This document shows positions 1-10,350 of a stretch of 64,000 nt of DNA, in pieces. The stretch covers positions 1 through 64,000 of the forward strand of contig NZ_VANV01000005.1 in assembly GCF_022496765.1 (NCBI RefSeq), in the 5' to 3' direction. The notes under the pieces are model-generated. The model made no database searches. It had not been told where the DNA came from and saw only the letters and a list, made by a program, of their open reading frames with translations. The stretch comes from Acidaminobacter sp. JC074 (GTDB taxonomy: Bacteria > Bacillota > Clostridia > Peptostreptococcales > Acidaminobacteraceae). The position numbers were made by a program, and so were the translations under genes. Positions within the stretch are counted from its first letter, which is position 1; each line of letters starts with the position of its first letter.

Positions 1-5
1 AATCA

Positions 6-30
6 AAACTACCCGCTCAGCGGGTAGTTT
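6..30. repeat. Subterminal hairpin of the IS200 element
   Basis: A perfect inverted repeat, AAACTACCCGCT at 6-17 and its complement at 19-30, with a one-base centre. It lies on the 3' side of tnpA and is the expected transposase-recognition hairpin of the right end. Confidence 0.75.
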
Positions 31-139
31 GCTCAGCCCTATAAGGGCATGGGACACGCTTGAGCCTTAAGGCTCTCTGAAAAGTCCGCCAACCGCTTAC
101 GCTCACATGCAACTGCTAAAGCAGTCTCTTATATGAGTT

Positions 140-607
140 TTACTTCTTTTTAGATTTTTCACCTGTAAATGGATCAATGTATTCCATTAGGCTTATTTGA
201 TCAGCTGCAATATCGTCTTGTAGCTGATTTTTTACATACTCTCTAATTTGTTTTTCATTCCGACCGATTGTATCGACATAGTAGCCCCGGCACCAGAAGC
301 GTCTGTTGCCGAACTTATATTTCAAATTAGCATGTCTATCAAAAATCATTAAAGAACTCTTCCCTTTCAAATATCCCATAAAACTGGACACACTTAACTT
401 TGGCGGTATTTCTACTACAATATGGATGTGATCTGGACACGCTGTCGCTTCAAGAATATTTACTCCTTTTTGCGCACATAATTTCCTTATTATTTTGCCC
501 ACATCACTTTTTATTTTCCCGTAAATCACTTGTCTTCTATACTTTGGTGCAAACACTATGTGATATTTACAATTCCATTTTGTATGTGATAAACTATTCA
601 TATCCAT
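140..607 (-). CDS. tnpA: IS200/IS605-family transposase TnpA (Y1 HUH)
   Basis: This 155-residue protein is the single-strand DNA transposase of IS200-type elements. It cuts and rejoins the hairpin ends through a covalent phosphotyrosine intermediate. The metal-binding HUH motif is visible as H60-I61-H62 in CPDHIHIVVEIPP, and the catalytic Tyr is probably Y124 in REYVKNQ, matching the YxxxQ pattern of the family. Length is normal, so the gene appears intact. The ATG at 607 is preceded by AAGGAGG with a 10-base gap; a second ATG two codons in is further from it. Translation is probably repressed by the leader stem-loop at 618-675, which contains this ribosome-binding site. Confidence 0.93.
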   Translation of the reverse strand: MDMNSLSHTKWNCKYHIVFAPKYRRQVIYGKIKSDVGKIIRKLCAQKGVNILEATACPDHIHIVVEIPPKLSVSSFMGYLKGKSSLMIFDRHANLKYKFGNRRFWCRGYYVDTIGRNEKQIREYVKNQLQDDIAADQISLMEYIDPFTGEKSKKK

Positions 608-617
608 ATATTCGGAT

Positions 618-675
618 CCTCCTTATGATTCAATTATTCTGGTTGGCGAACCATCTTAATCGTATCATAAGGAGG
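618..675 (-). promoter_or_regulatory. tnpA leader stem-loop masking the ribosome-binding site
   Basis: CCTCCTTATGAT at 618-629 and ATCATAAGGAGG at 664-675 are perfect 12-bp inverted repeats, with a smaller GGTT/AACC stem inside the loop. On the minus strand the promoter-proximal arm pairs with the AAGGAGG that serves tnpA. Masking of the tnpA ribosome-binding site by a leader stem is established for IS200; here it is inferred from the complementarity. Confidence 0.7.
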
Positions 676-748
676 TAAAAACACCGCTCATAGCTAAAGC
701 TTTTTAGAACCACTGGTCGAACCAGTGGTTTTCTTTTTACAATAAAAC

Positions 749-770
749 CACGGCAGAATGTTCTGCCGTG
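749..770 (-). terminator. Rho-independent terminator of the SLH gene
   Basis: Perfect 10-bp stem CACGGCAGAA/TTCTGCCGTG with a TG loop. T-rich sequence follows it on the minus strand. It lies directly after the stop of the SLH protein gene and separates it from the IS element. Confidence 0.8.
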
Positions 771-777
771 AATTTTT

Positions 778-3700
778 TTACTCTTCTAGGAATAAGTACA
801 TCATAGTAGCCGCTTCAGCTCTAGATGCTGTATTTTGAGGTTTGAAAGTATTGTCTGGGTAACCAGAAATAATACCTGTATTTCTCATTGCATAAACAGC
901 TTCCTTTGCATATTCTGATACGCTAGAATGATCTGAGAATTGATCAGCTGTACCTGTCATTTCAACACCATACTTAGCTTTATAGGCTTGTGTTAACATC
1001 ACAGCCATCTCTTCACGAGTAATCTTGTCTTCAGGTCTGAATTCACCATTTGCAGTACCTGCATTAATGCCGTTCATGCCTGCACGAGCCACATGGTTGT
1101 AATACCATTTACCTTCTTCAACATCCTTATAATTAGAGTTTACTGTATCTTCAAATCCTAAATGATTCACAAGAATTGTCGCAAACTCAGCTCTTGTAAT
1201 TGTACCATTAGGATCAAAGGCCATTTCACTTTTACCGCTTACAATACCCTTAGCAGCTAATGAAGTTACATAGTCTTTAGCCCACATATCAATATCTTCA
1301 AATGAAGGCTTATAAACCATTAAACCATACTCACTAAAGTGTGGTGCAGTAAAGTATGCACGGTCACCTTTAATTTCAAAAGGAATCTTTGTCCATGCAT
1401 TGTTTTCATAGAGACCAACCATAATTGTATCCGCAGCATGATTACCTATTGGAAGAGATAAGACAACTTGTCCTTCAACTTTTTTGTTGTCCACACGAAC
1501 ATCTAGATCATGAACTTTTTCAACAATAACAGTACCATTAGTCGTTTGAATTGAATAAGTCTTATCAGATACAGCTTTAGAAACAACAATTTCTTCTTTT
1601 GATGTATCGATTAGAGACTTTGGCAATGTCATGGTCAAACCATTTGCATCTACCGTTACACCAAATTCTTCTTTTTTAAGAGATTGGATATTTTCAAGTC
1701 CTAAAACAAGGTCCATATCTTGTGATGCTTCTACCTTTATAGATACTTGTTTTTCTACTGATGCAGCAACTTTAGAAAGACCATTATCTTTAAGAGTTGT
1801 CTCAAGAGACGTCATGGCTTCATTGGCTTTAGTCATCGCTGCTTCTAATGACGTATTGTCAATATTTACTGCTGGCTTTTCTTTGCCTTCTATAGCTTGC
1901 GGTACTTCATCAGAAATGATTGTCACAGTACCCGCTTTTTGAACCAGCTTCTCAGCCATCTCTTCTACCTTAGCTTCAGTAGATTGACTTGTTTCTTCTA
2001 CAGATGAAACTGCATTTTCAATGATATCTTCTACCATTTCTTCAGCTTCTTCATAAGTAACATCTTGATCTTCGATAACATCCGTTGCAACTTCTACAAG
2101 ATCTTCTACAACTTCAGATGCATCATTGTCATCCATCGCATCTAGATCTTCTTTCATTTCTTTGGCTAAATCACCCACATCATTAGCTGGATCTTCTGAT
2201 TTAGCGATGTCCTCTTTAACTTCTTCAACCTTTTCTTTGTTCTCTTCTGCCTTTTGGTCTGAATCACCTGCTTGAGGTGTTTCGTCAGGTACATCCGTTT
2301 CATCCTTAGGCTTACTTGGCGTAGAACCTGAGCTGCCACCAGAACCAGGATTAGATCCTGAGCTGCCACCTGAACTACCACCTGTAGAAGTTGACTTTGG
2401 TTTGATTGTTACAGTATGAGTTGTTGTTAAACCTTCATACTTAGCTGTAACAACAACAGATCCTTCACTCTTAGCAACCAGTTTGTCACCAGATATTGAT
2501 GCTCTAGAGTTTGAAACTGAATATTTTACACCATTTGATGCTTTAAGGATTACTTTTGTACCATCAGTTTTAGTACCTTCTACTTGTAAAGTAATAGAAT
2601 TTGGTACTCTCACACTCGTTGAAGTGTTCACAAATTTAATACTGTTAACCGCAGCTTCTTCCACATTAAATGGTACTTGAGTTGTTTTACCACCGAACTT
2701 CATTTCTACAGTGTAAGTTCCTTGACCATATACCAGCTTAAAGGTATGCGTATAAACACCCTTGCTATCTGTAATTACTTGAGTAGTAGTCTTAACATCG
2801 CCATCTTTTTTAAGATGTAAAACTACCGGTCTATTTGCTAATGGATTACCATATGTATCTTTAAGAATACCTGTAACGGTCGCATCTTCCCCATCTTTGT
2901 AACCATCACCAGGATCTACTGTAGAACCATGACCTTCATCTGTAACTTCAAATGAATGTGTTACATCATTACCTGATAAGGTAACCAACACCTTGTAGGT
3001 ACCAGAAGACATGGATTCGTCTAAGTCAAATGCAAATGTTGTTGCACCAGAACCCATCGTTTCGTTCATTGTTTTAATAGTCTTATTGTCACCGTCAAAG
3101 AACTTTAAAACTACTGATTTGTATGCAGTGTCCGCACCTGAAACAGTTACTTTTACTTGTTCATCCAAATCGTATTTAGCTTTATCTGTTGTTACTTCAA
3201 AAGCTTGAACATCAGAAACATTGATAGTCATTGTATCTGTTTGACCTTCATAAGAAACAGTAATTGTTGCTTGACCAGCTTTTTTTGCTGTTAAAGTTTG
3301 TCCAGATACAGTCACAGCATCATTATTTGATGATACACTTGGCGTTACTGTCTTTTTACTACTATCACTGTATACCGCTTCAGTATCTAGCGTCAAAGTA
3401 TCACCAACAGTCATTACAGATACTTTGTTTTTTATAGTTAAATTCGTTACAGTAGCTTCTTCAGCAATTACATCAAAAGATTTTGAGTATGTTTCACCAT
3501 CATAGAATAACTTAAAAGTATAAACACCTAAATCGTAACCATCTGTCCCTATTGGAACAGAATAAGAGCCATTTGACTCAGAACTCAATTGCCCACTGGT
3601 TACAATCTTGCTCTCTTTTAAAATCTTGTATGTTGCAGTTACGTTACCTGCAGCTTGGCCATCTTTGGCTAAATAACCATTCGCAACAACATCATCACCT

Positions 3701-4101
3701 AGCGCGACTTCGTCTTCTGCAATCTCTAAAGTTGTTCTAGCAAGATTGCCTATTGTAAAGGTTTTTGATCCTACCAAATCACCTAACTTTATGAATTTGA
3801 TTTCAGCACTACCAGTACCGTAATCTGAGATGACAAAGTCCATTTCAAAACTGCCACCCTTTGTTGTTTCTATTTCCCCACTTGTCTTTTGAGAACCATT
3901 AACCAATAGTTTGTACATTAAAGACACATTCTCAACACTGCCATCACCAGTTAATGTCCCAGACAGGTTAACTTTATCATAAAGATCATATTCGTCTTTA
4001 TCTAAAGAAATCACCACATTATAATCTGACGCAGCAAATGCTGGTAATACTAGAGAAGAAAACATCGCAAATATAAGTATTAACGATATGAACCTTTTCA
4101 T
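778..4101 (-). CDS. SLH-domain surface protein with Ig-like domains (partner of the protease)
   Basis: An exported cell-surface protein of 1107 residues. The start is taken at the ATG at 4101, because GAGAGGAG lies just before it; an in-frame ATG five codons upstream overlaps that site. A signal peptide (about 1-24, ending PAFAA) is followed by beta-rich repeats and two Big_2-type Ig domains (about 215-295 and 480-560), a Gly/Ser linker (about 570-600), a long acidic helical region, a conserved beta region, and three SLH motifs in the last 170 residues. SLH motifs bind secondary cell-wall polymers, so the C-terminus should be the anchor. It lies 49 bp after the protease gene and is probably co-transcribed with it. 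The C-terminal half is closely related to the SLH protein at 15398-17770: both have the block DIDMWAK and, further on, the block SLAAKGIVSGKSE. Confidence 0.92.
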   Translation of the reverse strand: MKRFISLILIFAMFSSLVLPAFAASDYNVVISLDKDEYDLYDKVNLSGTLTGDGSVENVSLMYKLLVNGSQKTSGEIETTKGGSFEMDFVISDYGTGSAEIKFIKLGDLVGSKTFTIGNLARTTLEIAEDEVALGDDVVANGYLAKDGQAAGNVTATYKILKESKIVTSGQLSSESNGSYSVPIGTDGYDLGVYTFKLFYDGETYSKSFDVIAEEATVTNLTIKNKVSVMTVGDTLTLDTEAVYSDSSKKTVTPSVSSNNDAVTVSGQTLTAKKAGQATITVSYEGQTDTMTINVSDVQAFEVTTDKAKYDLDEQVKVTVSGADTAYKSVVLKFFDGDNKTIKTMNETMGSGATTFAFDLDESMSSGTYKVLVTLSGNDVTHSFEVTDEGHGSTVDPGDGYKDGEDATVTGILKDTYGNPLANRPVVLHLKKDGDVKTTTQVITDSKGVYTHTFKLVYGQGTYTVEMKFGGKTTQVPFNVEEAAVNSIKFVNTSTSVRVPNSITLQVEGTKTDGTKVILKASNGVKYSVSNSRASISGDKLVAKSEGSVVVTAKYEGLTTTHTVTIKPKSTSTGGSSGGSSGSNPGSGGSSGSTPSKPKDETDVPDETPQAGDSDQKAEENKEKVEEVKEDIAKSEDPANDVGDLAKEMKEDLDAMDDNDASEVVEDLVEVATDVIEDQDVTYEEAEEMVEDIIENAVSSVEETSQSTEAKVEEMAEKLVQKAGTVTIISDEVPQAIEGKEKPAVNIDNTSLEAAMTKANEAMTSLETTLKDNGLSKVAASVEKQVSIKVEASQDMDLVLGLENIQSLKKEEFGVTVDANGLTMTLPKSLIDTSKEEIVVSKAVSDKTYSIQTTNGTVIVEKVHDLDVRVDNKKVEGQVVLSLPIGNHAADTIMVGLYENNAWTKIPFEIKGDRAYFTAPHFSEYGLMVYKPSFEDIDMWAKDYVTSLAAKGIVSGKSEMAFDPNGTITRAEFATILVNHLGFEDTVNSNYKDVEEGKWYYNHVARAGMNGINAGTANGEFRPEDKITREEMAVMLTQAYKAKYGVEMTGTADQFSDHSSVSEYAKEAVYAMRNTGIISGYPDNTFKPQNTASRAEAATMMYLFLEE

Positions 4102-4126
4102 TGTTACTCCTCTCATTTGAAATACA

Positions 4127-4143
4127 AAGGGGCAAAGCCCCTT
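4127..4143 (-). terminator. Intercistronic hairpin between protease and SLH gene
   Basis: AAGGGGC/GCCCCTT with a three-base loop lies between the protease stop and the SLH start. On the minus strand it is followed by TTTGTATTTC, a weak U-tract. It may act as a partial terminator or mRNA-processing site that sets the ratio of the two products. Confidence 0.45.
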
Positions 4144-4150
4144 CGCATTA

Positions 4151-7100
4151 TTAATCCATTGTAATTGTTAAGCCGTCTTTCTCAGCCATAACTGCTGGAG
4201 TTGACCAGCTAGTCCATACAAATACTTCAACCTTAACATCTTCATCTGGTGCTTGTACACCTGTTGTAACAACAGTTGTCTCTTCATCACCTAAGTTAAA
4301 GTCAAGTGTGTTGATACTGAAAGTTAAACCATTTTCCTTGCTTAACTGAATAATTACAGTACCGTTTTCGTCACCAGTATTTAAGTTTGCAATATCTGCA
4401 GTTACTCTTAACATACCATCAACGATTTGATGACCTACTTTTACGATATCGATCTTGTAGTTGTTCACTGTGAATACTTCTTCTTTAACAGCAGTTTCTT
4501 CACCACTTGTTACAGTTGCCTTAATTGTAAACTCACCGCCAAGAACAACATCAGCTTCTGGATGCCACTTACCTGTTACAGTTGTAGCAGAATCATGAGT
4601 TAATGTCTTGATAACTGCATCGTCAGAACCAATGATATCAATAGACCATGTACCTGCTTTGTTAGCAGTAAATGAGTAATCTAATGCTCTGTCAAAAGAT
4701 ACGCCGTTGTCTGGAGTTGTTACAGTAGCTTCAGTTACTTCAAAGTTAGTTGGTGCTTGTTCACCTTCAGCTAATTTAACAATTTTCTTTTCAAACTTAG
4801 CTACATTACCACCCACGTCTTCTGCAAGAATTTGAATGATGTTGTCGCCTTCTACAAGTGTTACTTCTTTAGTGAATTCATATTCAGATGCTTGCATTAA
4901 TTCTTTGTAAGATACAAAATCTTCGCTTACATCATAAACCACATCACCATTGTACTTAACTTTTAATGTTGGGAATGTTGCTTCATCAATCTTAGCAGTA
5001 AATGATACTTTTTCTACTGTGCTTGCTACATACTCAACAGTATCTGTTGTATCAAAACCAGTAGGCGTTACAACCATCACTGGTGCAGCAGAGTCAATGT
5101 AGAAATCTCTTGTAAATTCAATTTCATTACCATCATCATCTGTCGCTACAACATGTAAGCTTTGTAAACCATCTGCTTTATAAACATGTTTGTACTTAAA
5201 TGATCCATCTTTAGCAACTTCAACTGGTGTGTCATTGATTGTTAATGTAGGCATTAAGAAATCAATTACTGTACCTGTGAAAGTTAAATCAGAATCTGTG
5301 TATACTTCTAATGCATCTACGTTTAATGTAACTTCAGGCTTTTGAGTGTCATTAAGAAGTAATGGTGAACCAATGGCCTCATTAGCTGCCATATCTGAAA
5401 CAACTGGAATAACTATAGTACCTGCTTCAACTTCTGATACATCAATTGTGTTTGTGTATGATTTAGCTACAAGCTCGTACTTACTGTTTAACAGTACAAA
5501 TACTTGTGCACCAGAACCATTTTCAGTAATGTCAAACGTTACAGTTTGAGCCTTTTTATCATGTGATACTGATTTGATCACAGGTTTTGTAGTATCAACT
5601 TTAACTGGGATTTCATATCTCTTTACTGTCTTTTCAGCATCATCTAACTTACCAGTGATAACATATGTGTACTGACCGTCAGGTAATACTTTAGCAACTG
5701 TGTTGCCTTCTTCGTCTACTTTTACACCAGCAGTACCATCAAAGTTGTATTGGCTTAAGATAGAGTATTGTCTACCGTTTTTGCCATCAAAGTAGTCTTT
5801 AGATTGAATATCATTCATACCTAAAGTTCTTACTGTGTCACCAGCTTCATTTTCAATTGTGTAGCTGATTTCTTTCATGTTTCTTAAGAATGAAAGAATA
5901 GGTGTTGCAAAATCATTGTAACCGTCACCATTAGGTGAGATTGCAATTAAATCATCACTCTTTTCAGATCCTCTTTGACCTAAGAAGTTGTAATCTTTGT
6001 CTAATAAACCTGTTAAACCATAGAATGAATCATCTGAATGGAAAGGTGCATCAATTGCAGGTGCATCACCAAAATCACCATAGAATCCTAAGAATGGTAC
6101 ACTTAGTGGCAATGCCATGTTGTACTCTTCTACAGCATTATCATAAGCTTCTTTCTTATCAGCAACTAATTTAACTTGTGCTTGATAAGCAGGTGTCTTT
6201 TCTTCAACTTTTTCATCTGCCTCATCCTTCGCATTTCTAGCAGCTACAAGTGCAGCTTCTTTTTCAGCGATTTCAGCAAGCTTCTGTGACTTAGCAGCCT
6301 CATAAGCAGTGTATGCAGCTTCAACTTCTGGAGTTAAGTTTGCTTTCGCATTGTCCATAGCAACTTTAGCAGCATCTACAGCTTCTTTAGCAGCTACAAC
6401 ATCTTCAACAATTGTTAATTGACCTGCTAATGTTTCGATTACTTCTTCTTTAGCAGCGATTTCTTCATTCTTAGCACTTGTATCAGCTGTGTTCTTATCG
6501 ATGTCAGCTTGAGCATCATCTGCTGCAGTTTGCTTTTCAGCCTTAGCTTCGTTAGCATCTTCTAGCGCAGTAGTTGCTGCAGCAACTTTGTCTGCTTTTG
6601 TTGCATCAGTATCTTCTAATGCATTTGCATCTTCTAATACTTTTTCAGCATCTGTTACAGCTTGAGTAGCAGTAGCTAACTCAGCATCAGCTTCAGACTT
6701 AGCAGTATTTAAGCCCTCTACTGCATCTGTAAGTGCTTTAAGTTCTGCTTGTAAAACAACTAATTCAGCTTCAGCAGTTGTTTTAGAAGCTTCAATTTCT
6801 TCTTTTGTCTTACCGTCAAGACCATCATGCTTAGCTACTAACTCATCATAAGCTGCTTGAGCAGTTTCATATGCTTCTTTAGCAGTATCATAAGATGAAG
6901 CCAATGTGATTGTATCAGCATTATCAGTCTTTAATGTTTCGATATCAGCATTTAAAGTTTCAATTGCTGTTTCTAATTCTGTGATCGCCTCAGCTTTTGC
7001 TTCAGCAGTTTTTTCTAATGTTGCTAGCTCTTCAGCTAATTTAGTAAGCTCTGCATTAGCAGCATCGTAAGCTGTTTTAGCGTCCGCTTTACCTGTACTT

Positions 7101-9469
7101 AATGATTCTTCATGTAGATCAAAGAATGCAAAACCTTCGATGTAGTTACCATTAGGGAAGGCTTTCATAATGTCTGAACCATCATACATAGTTGCTTCTT
7201 CAAGGTCCATTTCAAAATTAACCAGTACTTCGCCTTCAGCTGGTACTGTTAATAAACCATCTAATTCTTCTTGACCAACAGTGATTGTTGTTTTAATGCC
7301 TTTTATTTCTTCTGTAGTTAACGCATTTCTATTGTTGCCTGCCTTATCTACATAGTTTGTGTTGATTTGAGCCATAGCAGAAACGTTGTACTTAAGCTCA
7401 GCATTACCATAGTTTTTAACTCTTAATGTAAAGTCAATTGTTGAACCTTCTGCTACTTCACCAAGGTTAACCTTAGCTACGCCAGATGTAGAATCAGTTA
7501 CAACAGCAGTTGTCTTTACACCGTATAATAAGTTCATGTTACCAGCACCTTGTTGACGTACTGATTGATAACTTTCACCACCATAGTTGTCAGTATCAAC
7601 AATTGGAAGTGCCGTATTCATTAAGATATTTTTTACTAAAAGACTTCTTGCACCATCTTTAGTTGTTCTAACTTCAGCTGGGAAGATTGATTCTTCTTTA
7701 ATTCTTTCTGCGATTAATGTCGCACCACCCGCAACGTGTGGAGCCGCCATTGATGTACCACTCTTTTTACCATATTTATCATCATTTAATGTTGAGTAAA
7801 TATCGCCACCTGGAGCAGTTAATTCAGGTTTAAAGTCTAAGTTTGGCGTAGAACCCCAAGATGAGAAGCTTGAAATATAACCTGAAGTAGGATTCGTTTG
7901 AGCATAACCTAAAGACACTGTAAACTCATCTAGACCACCTGCAATAGCAGCCTCTAAAGCTTCACCATCTTCTTTAGGCATCATCATGAATGGAATTTCA
8001 GCCCAGTTACCTTGGTTATAGTAGAAACCAGCTAAACCATGGTCATATACAATGATACCAGCAGCACCAGCATTTAATGCATTTACCGTCTTGTCATAGA
8101 ATGATAAAGCACCACGCTTAACTAAAACTACCTTACCTTTTACATCAACACCTTCAAAATCTTCTGGATTACCAACTTTACCACCGATAGTTGCAAGATC
8201 ATAAGTCTTGTCTTCCCATCTATCAGCACCATAACCGTTAAGTGTTGATAGACCATCAGCATCCACATTTAATTCATACAACTCTGAGTAGTTATCAGAA
8301 GATGCAACTTGAATAGATTCTACTGATAAACCAGGTGAACCTACAACACCGATATCTGGATTCTTTGCTAGTGGATTATCATTACCATTACCGTAGAATG
8401 CTGAGTTACCAGCAGAAATACTCATAACAATACCTGCTTCAGTCGCGTTTCTTACTGCAACTTGCTCAGGATCATTATGATCAACCCATTGTGCTGTTGC
8501 ACCAATAGAAAGGTTCATAACATCAGCACCAAGCTTTACAGAATCATCCATAGCAGCAACCATGATATCACCATAAGTTGTTGCAATAGCAGGGTCGTTT
8601 GAGAATACTTTCATAGCAAGAAGTTGCGCATTAGGTGCAACACCTTTGATTTCACCATTAGCAGCTACAGTACCAGCAACGTGCATACCATGCATATCAG
8701 TATCTGCTTGATAATCAATAATTACATCTGTTCTGTCCATATAGTTGTAACCGTATGGTACTTTTTCAGTGTAATATTTGCCTGGTAGTTTATCAGTAGA
8801 AATAATACCAATGATCTCATTTTCACTTAAAGCTACTTGAGTATCAGCATCAACTTTCATATCTTTATGTGTATAATCCACACCAGAGTCAATGATTGAA
8901 ACAACCATACCTTCACCAGTATACTTATATTGCTTATTAACAATATCAGCTTTTGTGTAAGTATAAGAGCTTGTCATTTGTGGCTCTGGTAAAGCATATT
9001 CTTTAGAAATAGAAACTCTCTTAACGTTTGAAAGTTTTGCAATCTTTTCAATATCGCCATATTTAGCAGTCATTGAAAAACCATTGAATACATTTTCATA
9101 TGTATTTAATACAGTCACTTCAATAGACTCGCTTGACATTTCATTTAATGTTTCATTTCTTTCTTCTGCAATTGCACTCACAATTGAATCAATTTGAGAT
9201 TGTTGCATGTCAGCCACTTTTACACCTTGTGCAGTAGCATGTTTGATTACTGGCTCTTCTTCGAGCTCAATTACTATTCTTACTTGATCATCTGATGACA
9301 AATCTAAGTCAACCAAATTTTCAGAGATTTTTGACTTTTCTCCATACATTAATTCTCTAACATCATCTGTAATAACGACAGTCTCGTTGTCTGCAAAAAC
9401 GAAATTACTCATTACAAGTGATAGAATCAATGTGAAAACTAAAAATCTTCTTAATTGTTTCATTATCAT
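4151..9469 (-). CDS. Secreted subtilisin-family (S8) cell-envelope protease with coiled-coil insertion
   Basis: A 1772-residue secreted serine protease of the lactocepin/C5a-peptidase type. A signal peptide (about 1-26) is followed by an I9-like propeptide (about 60-165) and a catalytic domain with D194 (IIDSGVDYTH), H260 (HGMHVAGTV) and S573 (SGTSMAAPHVAGG). A PA domain is inserted at about 425-520. An Fn3-like domain starts near 660 but is interrupted at about 795-1118 by an Ala/Glu/Lys-rich coiled coil and resumes at LPLSVPFLGFYGDF. The motif ISPNGDGYND (about 1177) is typical of the second Fn3 domain of this family. Ig-like modules and a final beta domain follow. No SLH, LPXTG or other anchor is visible, so attachment may depend on the SLH protein encoded next. 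TAGGAGG precedes the ATG at 9469. It probably acts outside the cell on protein substrates. Confidence 0.93.
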   Translation of the reverse strand: MIMKQLRRFLVFTLILSLVMSNFVFADNETVVITDDVRELMYGEKSKISENLVDLDLSSDDQVRIVIELEEEPVIKHATAQGVKVADMQQSQIDSIVSAIAEERNETLNEMSSESIEVTVLNTYENVFNGFSMTAKYGDIEKIAKLSNVKRVSISKEYALPEPQMTSSYTYTKADIVNKQYKYTGEGMVVSIIDSGVDYTHKDMKVDADTQVALSENEIIGIISTDKLPGKYYTEKVPYGYNYMDRTDVIIDYQADTDMHGMHVAGTVAANGEIKGVAPNAQLLAMKVFSNDPAIATTYGDIMVAAMDDSVKLGADVMNLSIGATAQWVDHNDPEQVAVRNATEAGIVMSISAGNSAFYGNGNDNPLAKNPDIGVVGSPGLSVESIQVASSDNYSELYELNVDADGLSTLNGYGADRWEDKTYDLATIGGKVGNPEDFEGVDVKGKVVLVKRGALSFYDKTVNALNAGAAGIIVYDHGLAGFYYNQGNWAEIPFMMMPKEDGEALEAAIAGGLDEFTVSLGYAQTNPTSGYISSFSSWGSTPNLDFKPELTAPGGDIYSTLNDDKYGKKSGTSMAAPHVAGGATLIAERIKEESIFPAEVRTTKDGARSLLVKNILMNTALPIVDTDNYGGESYQSVRQQGAGNMNLLYGVKTTAVVTDSTSGVAKVNLGEVAEGSTIDFTLRVKNYGNAELKYNVSAMAQINTNYVDKAGNNRNALTTEEIKGIKTTITVGQEELDGLLTVPAEGEVLVNFEMDLEEATMYDGSDIMKAFPNGNYIEGFAFFDLHEESLSTGKADAKTAYDAANAELTKLAEELATLEKTAEAKAEAITELETAIETLNADIETLKTDNADTITLASSYDTAKEAYETAQAAYDELVAKHDGLDGKTKEEIEASKTTAEAELVVLQAELKALTDAVEGLNTAKSEADAELATATQAVTDAEKVLEDANALEDTDATKADKVAAATTALEDANEAKAEKQTAADDAQADIDKNTADTSAKNEEIAAKEEVIETLAGQLTIVEDVVAAKEAVDAAKVAMDNAKANLTPEVEAAYTAYEAAKSQKLAEIAEKEAALVAARNAKDEADEKVEEKTPAYQAQVKLVADKKEAYDNAVEEYNMALPLSVPFLGFYGDFGDAPAIDAPFHSDDSFYGLTGLLDKDYNFLGQRGSEKSDDLIAISPNGDGYNDFATPILSFLRNMKEISYTIENEAGDTVRTLGMNDIQSKDYFDGKNGRQYSILSQYNFDGTAGVKVDEEGNTVAKVLPDGQYTYVITGKLDDAEKTVKRYEIPVKVDTTKPVIKSVSHDKKAQTVTFDITENGSGAQVFVLLNSKYELVAKSYTNTIDVSEVEAGTIVIPVVSDMAANEAIGSPLLLNDTQKPEVTLNVDALEVYTDSDLTFTGTVIDFLMPTLTINDTPVEVAKDGSFKYKHVYKADGLQSLHVVATDDDGNEIEFTRDFYIDSAAPVMVVTPTGFDTTDTVEYVASTVEKVSFTAKIDEATFPTLKVKYNGDVVYDVSEDFVSYKELMQASEYEFTKEVTLVEGDNIIQILAEDVGGNVAKFEKKIVKLAEGEQAPTNFEVTEATVTTPDNGVSFDRALDYSFTANKAGTWSIDIIGSDDAVIKTLTHDSATTVTGKWHPEADVVLGGEFTIKATVTSGEETAVKEEVFTVNNYKIDIVKVGHQIVDGMLRVTADIANLNTGDENGTVIIQLSKENGLTFSINTLDFNLGDEETTVVTTGVQAPDEDVKVEVFVWTSWSTPAVMAEKDGLTITMD

Positions 9470-10350
9470 TTATTAGCCTCCTATAAGTTAACATTCCAAT
9501 GTTTTGACGTGCTCTAAATATCCCCCCTTATTTACATATGCACAATACAATACGAAATTGAATTTTTCTATAATTTCTTAAATATTTAATTAATTTCCAA
9601 TTAGAACATAAAAGGATTGGTTACCATAATTTAAGATCATTATAAAAAAAGACTACGAACCCATTTTATATGATGCCTTTTGTTATGACAAATGACACAT
9701 TTCCTCTTGACAGGAAAATAAATATTTTATCGATTTATTTCTCGTTTCAAAAAACATTAGAATATCAATGAATATTCAGAATATTGCCAATAAAATTAGA
9801 TATAAAACAATAAAATTCGACATGGATATTAAATTTTTCTTAACTGGAAATGTTTCATAACGTATTACATTTTATCGTTGTAGAAACGTTTTCTTTATTA
9901 AGCTTTTGTAACATATATGGCGAATACGAAATATTCTGCTAGCAAATAGTCAACTTTCAATCAAAATGTTCATAAATCGAACCATATAATCTCATTTAGA
10001 AAGTGGTTTGTGAAGCTTACAAAACAAAATATTTCAATTATTTTATAAGATTTTAACGTAGATCTTACAGAATCAGTTACTTGGTCTTAAGCATACCTCC
10101 TTATCATATCCCCTATGGACAGTCAAATAAATTTGACGTTAAAAAAACGTTTTCATTCAAACATATTACTCGAAATTTTAACAGCACATTCAATATACCT
10201 ATCCTTGACTCTCTATACATTAGTTTTTTCTATTCAAAGATGAATTTTTATATCAATCTAACTTCACATAATGTCATATGTCATGGTACAATATACAAGT
10301 ACTGATTTTATATATATTAATCATATACAAACATTTGGAGGTGTAAATCT

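Larger units (their letters stand above)
1..735 (-). mobile_element. IS200/IS605-family insertion sequence (tnpA only)
   Basis: The stretch holds one small HUH transposase gene on the minus strand flanked by hairpins, the usual layout of IS200-type elements, which carry subterminal hairpins in place of terminal inverted repeats. A perfect 12-bp stem lies at 6-17/19-30 on the transposase-distal side, and a 10-bp stem at 708-717/721-730 on the promoter side. There is no tnpB. The distal boundary may lie at or just before base 1, so completeness at that end is not certain. The proximal hairpin is followed on the minus strand by a stretch rich in A and T before the transposase leader. Confidence 0.8.
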
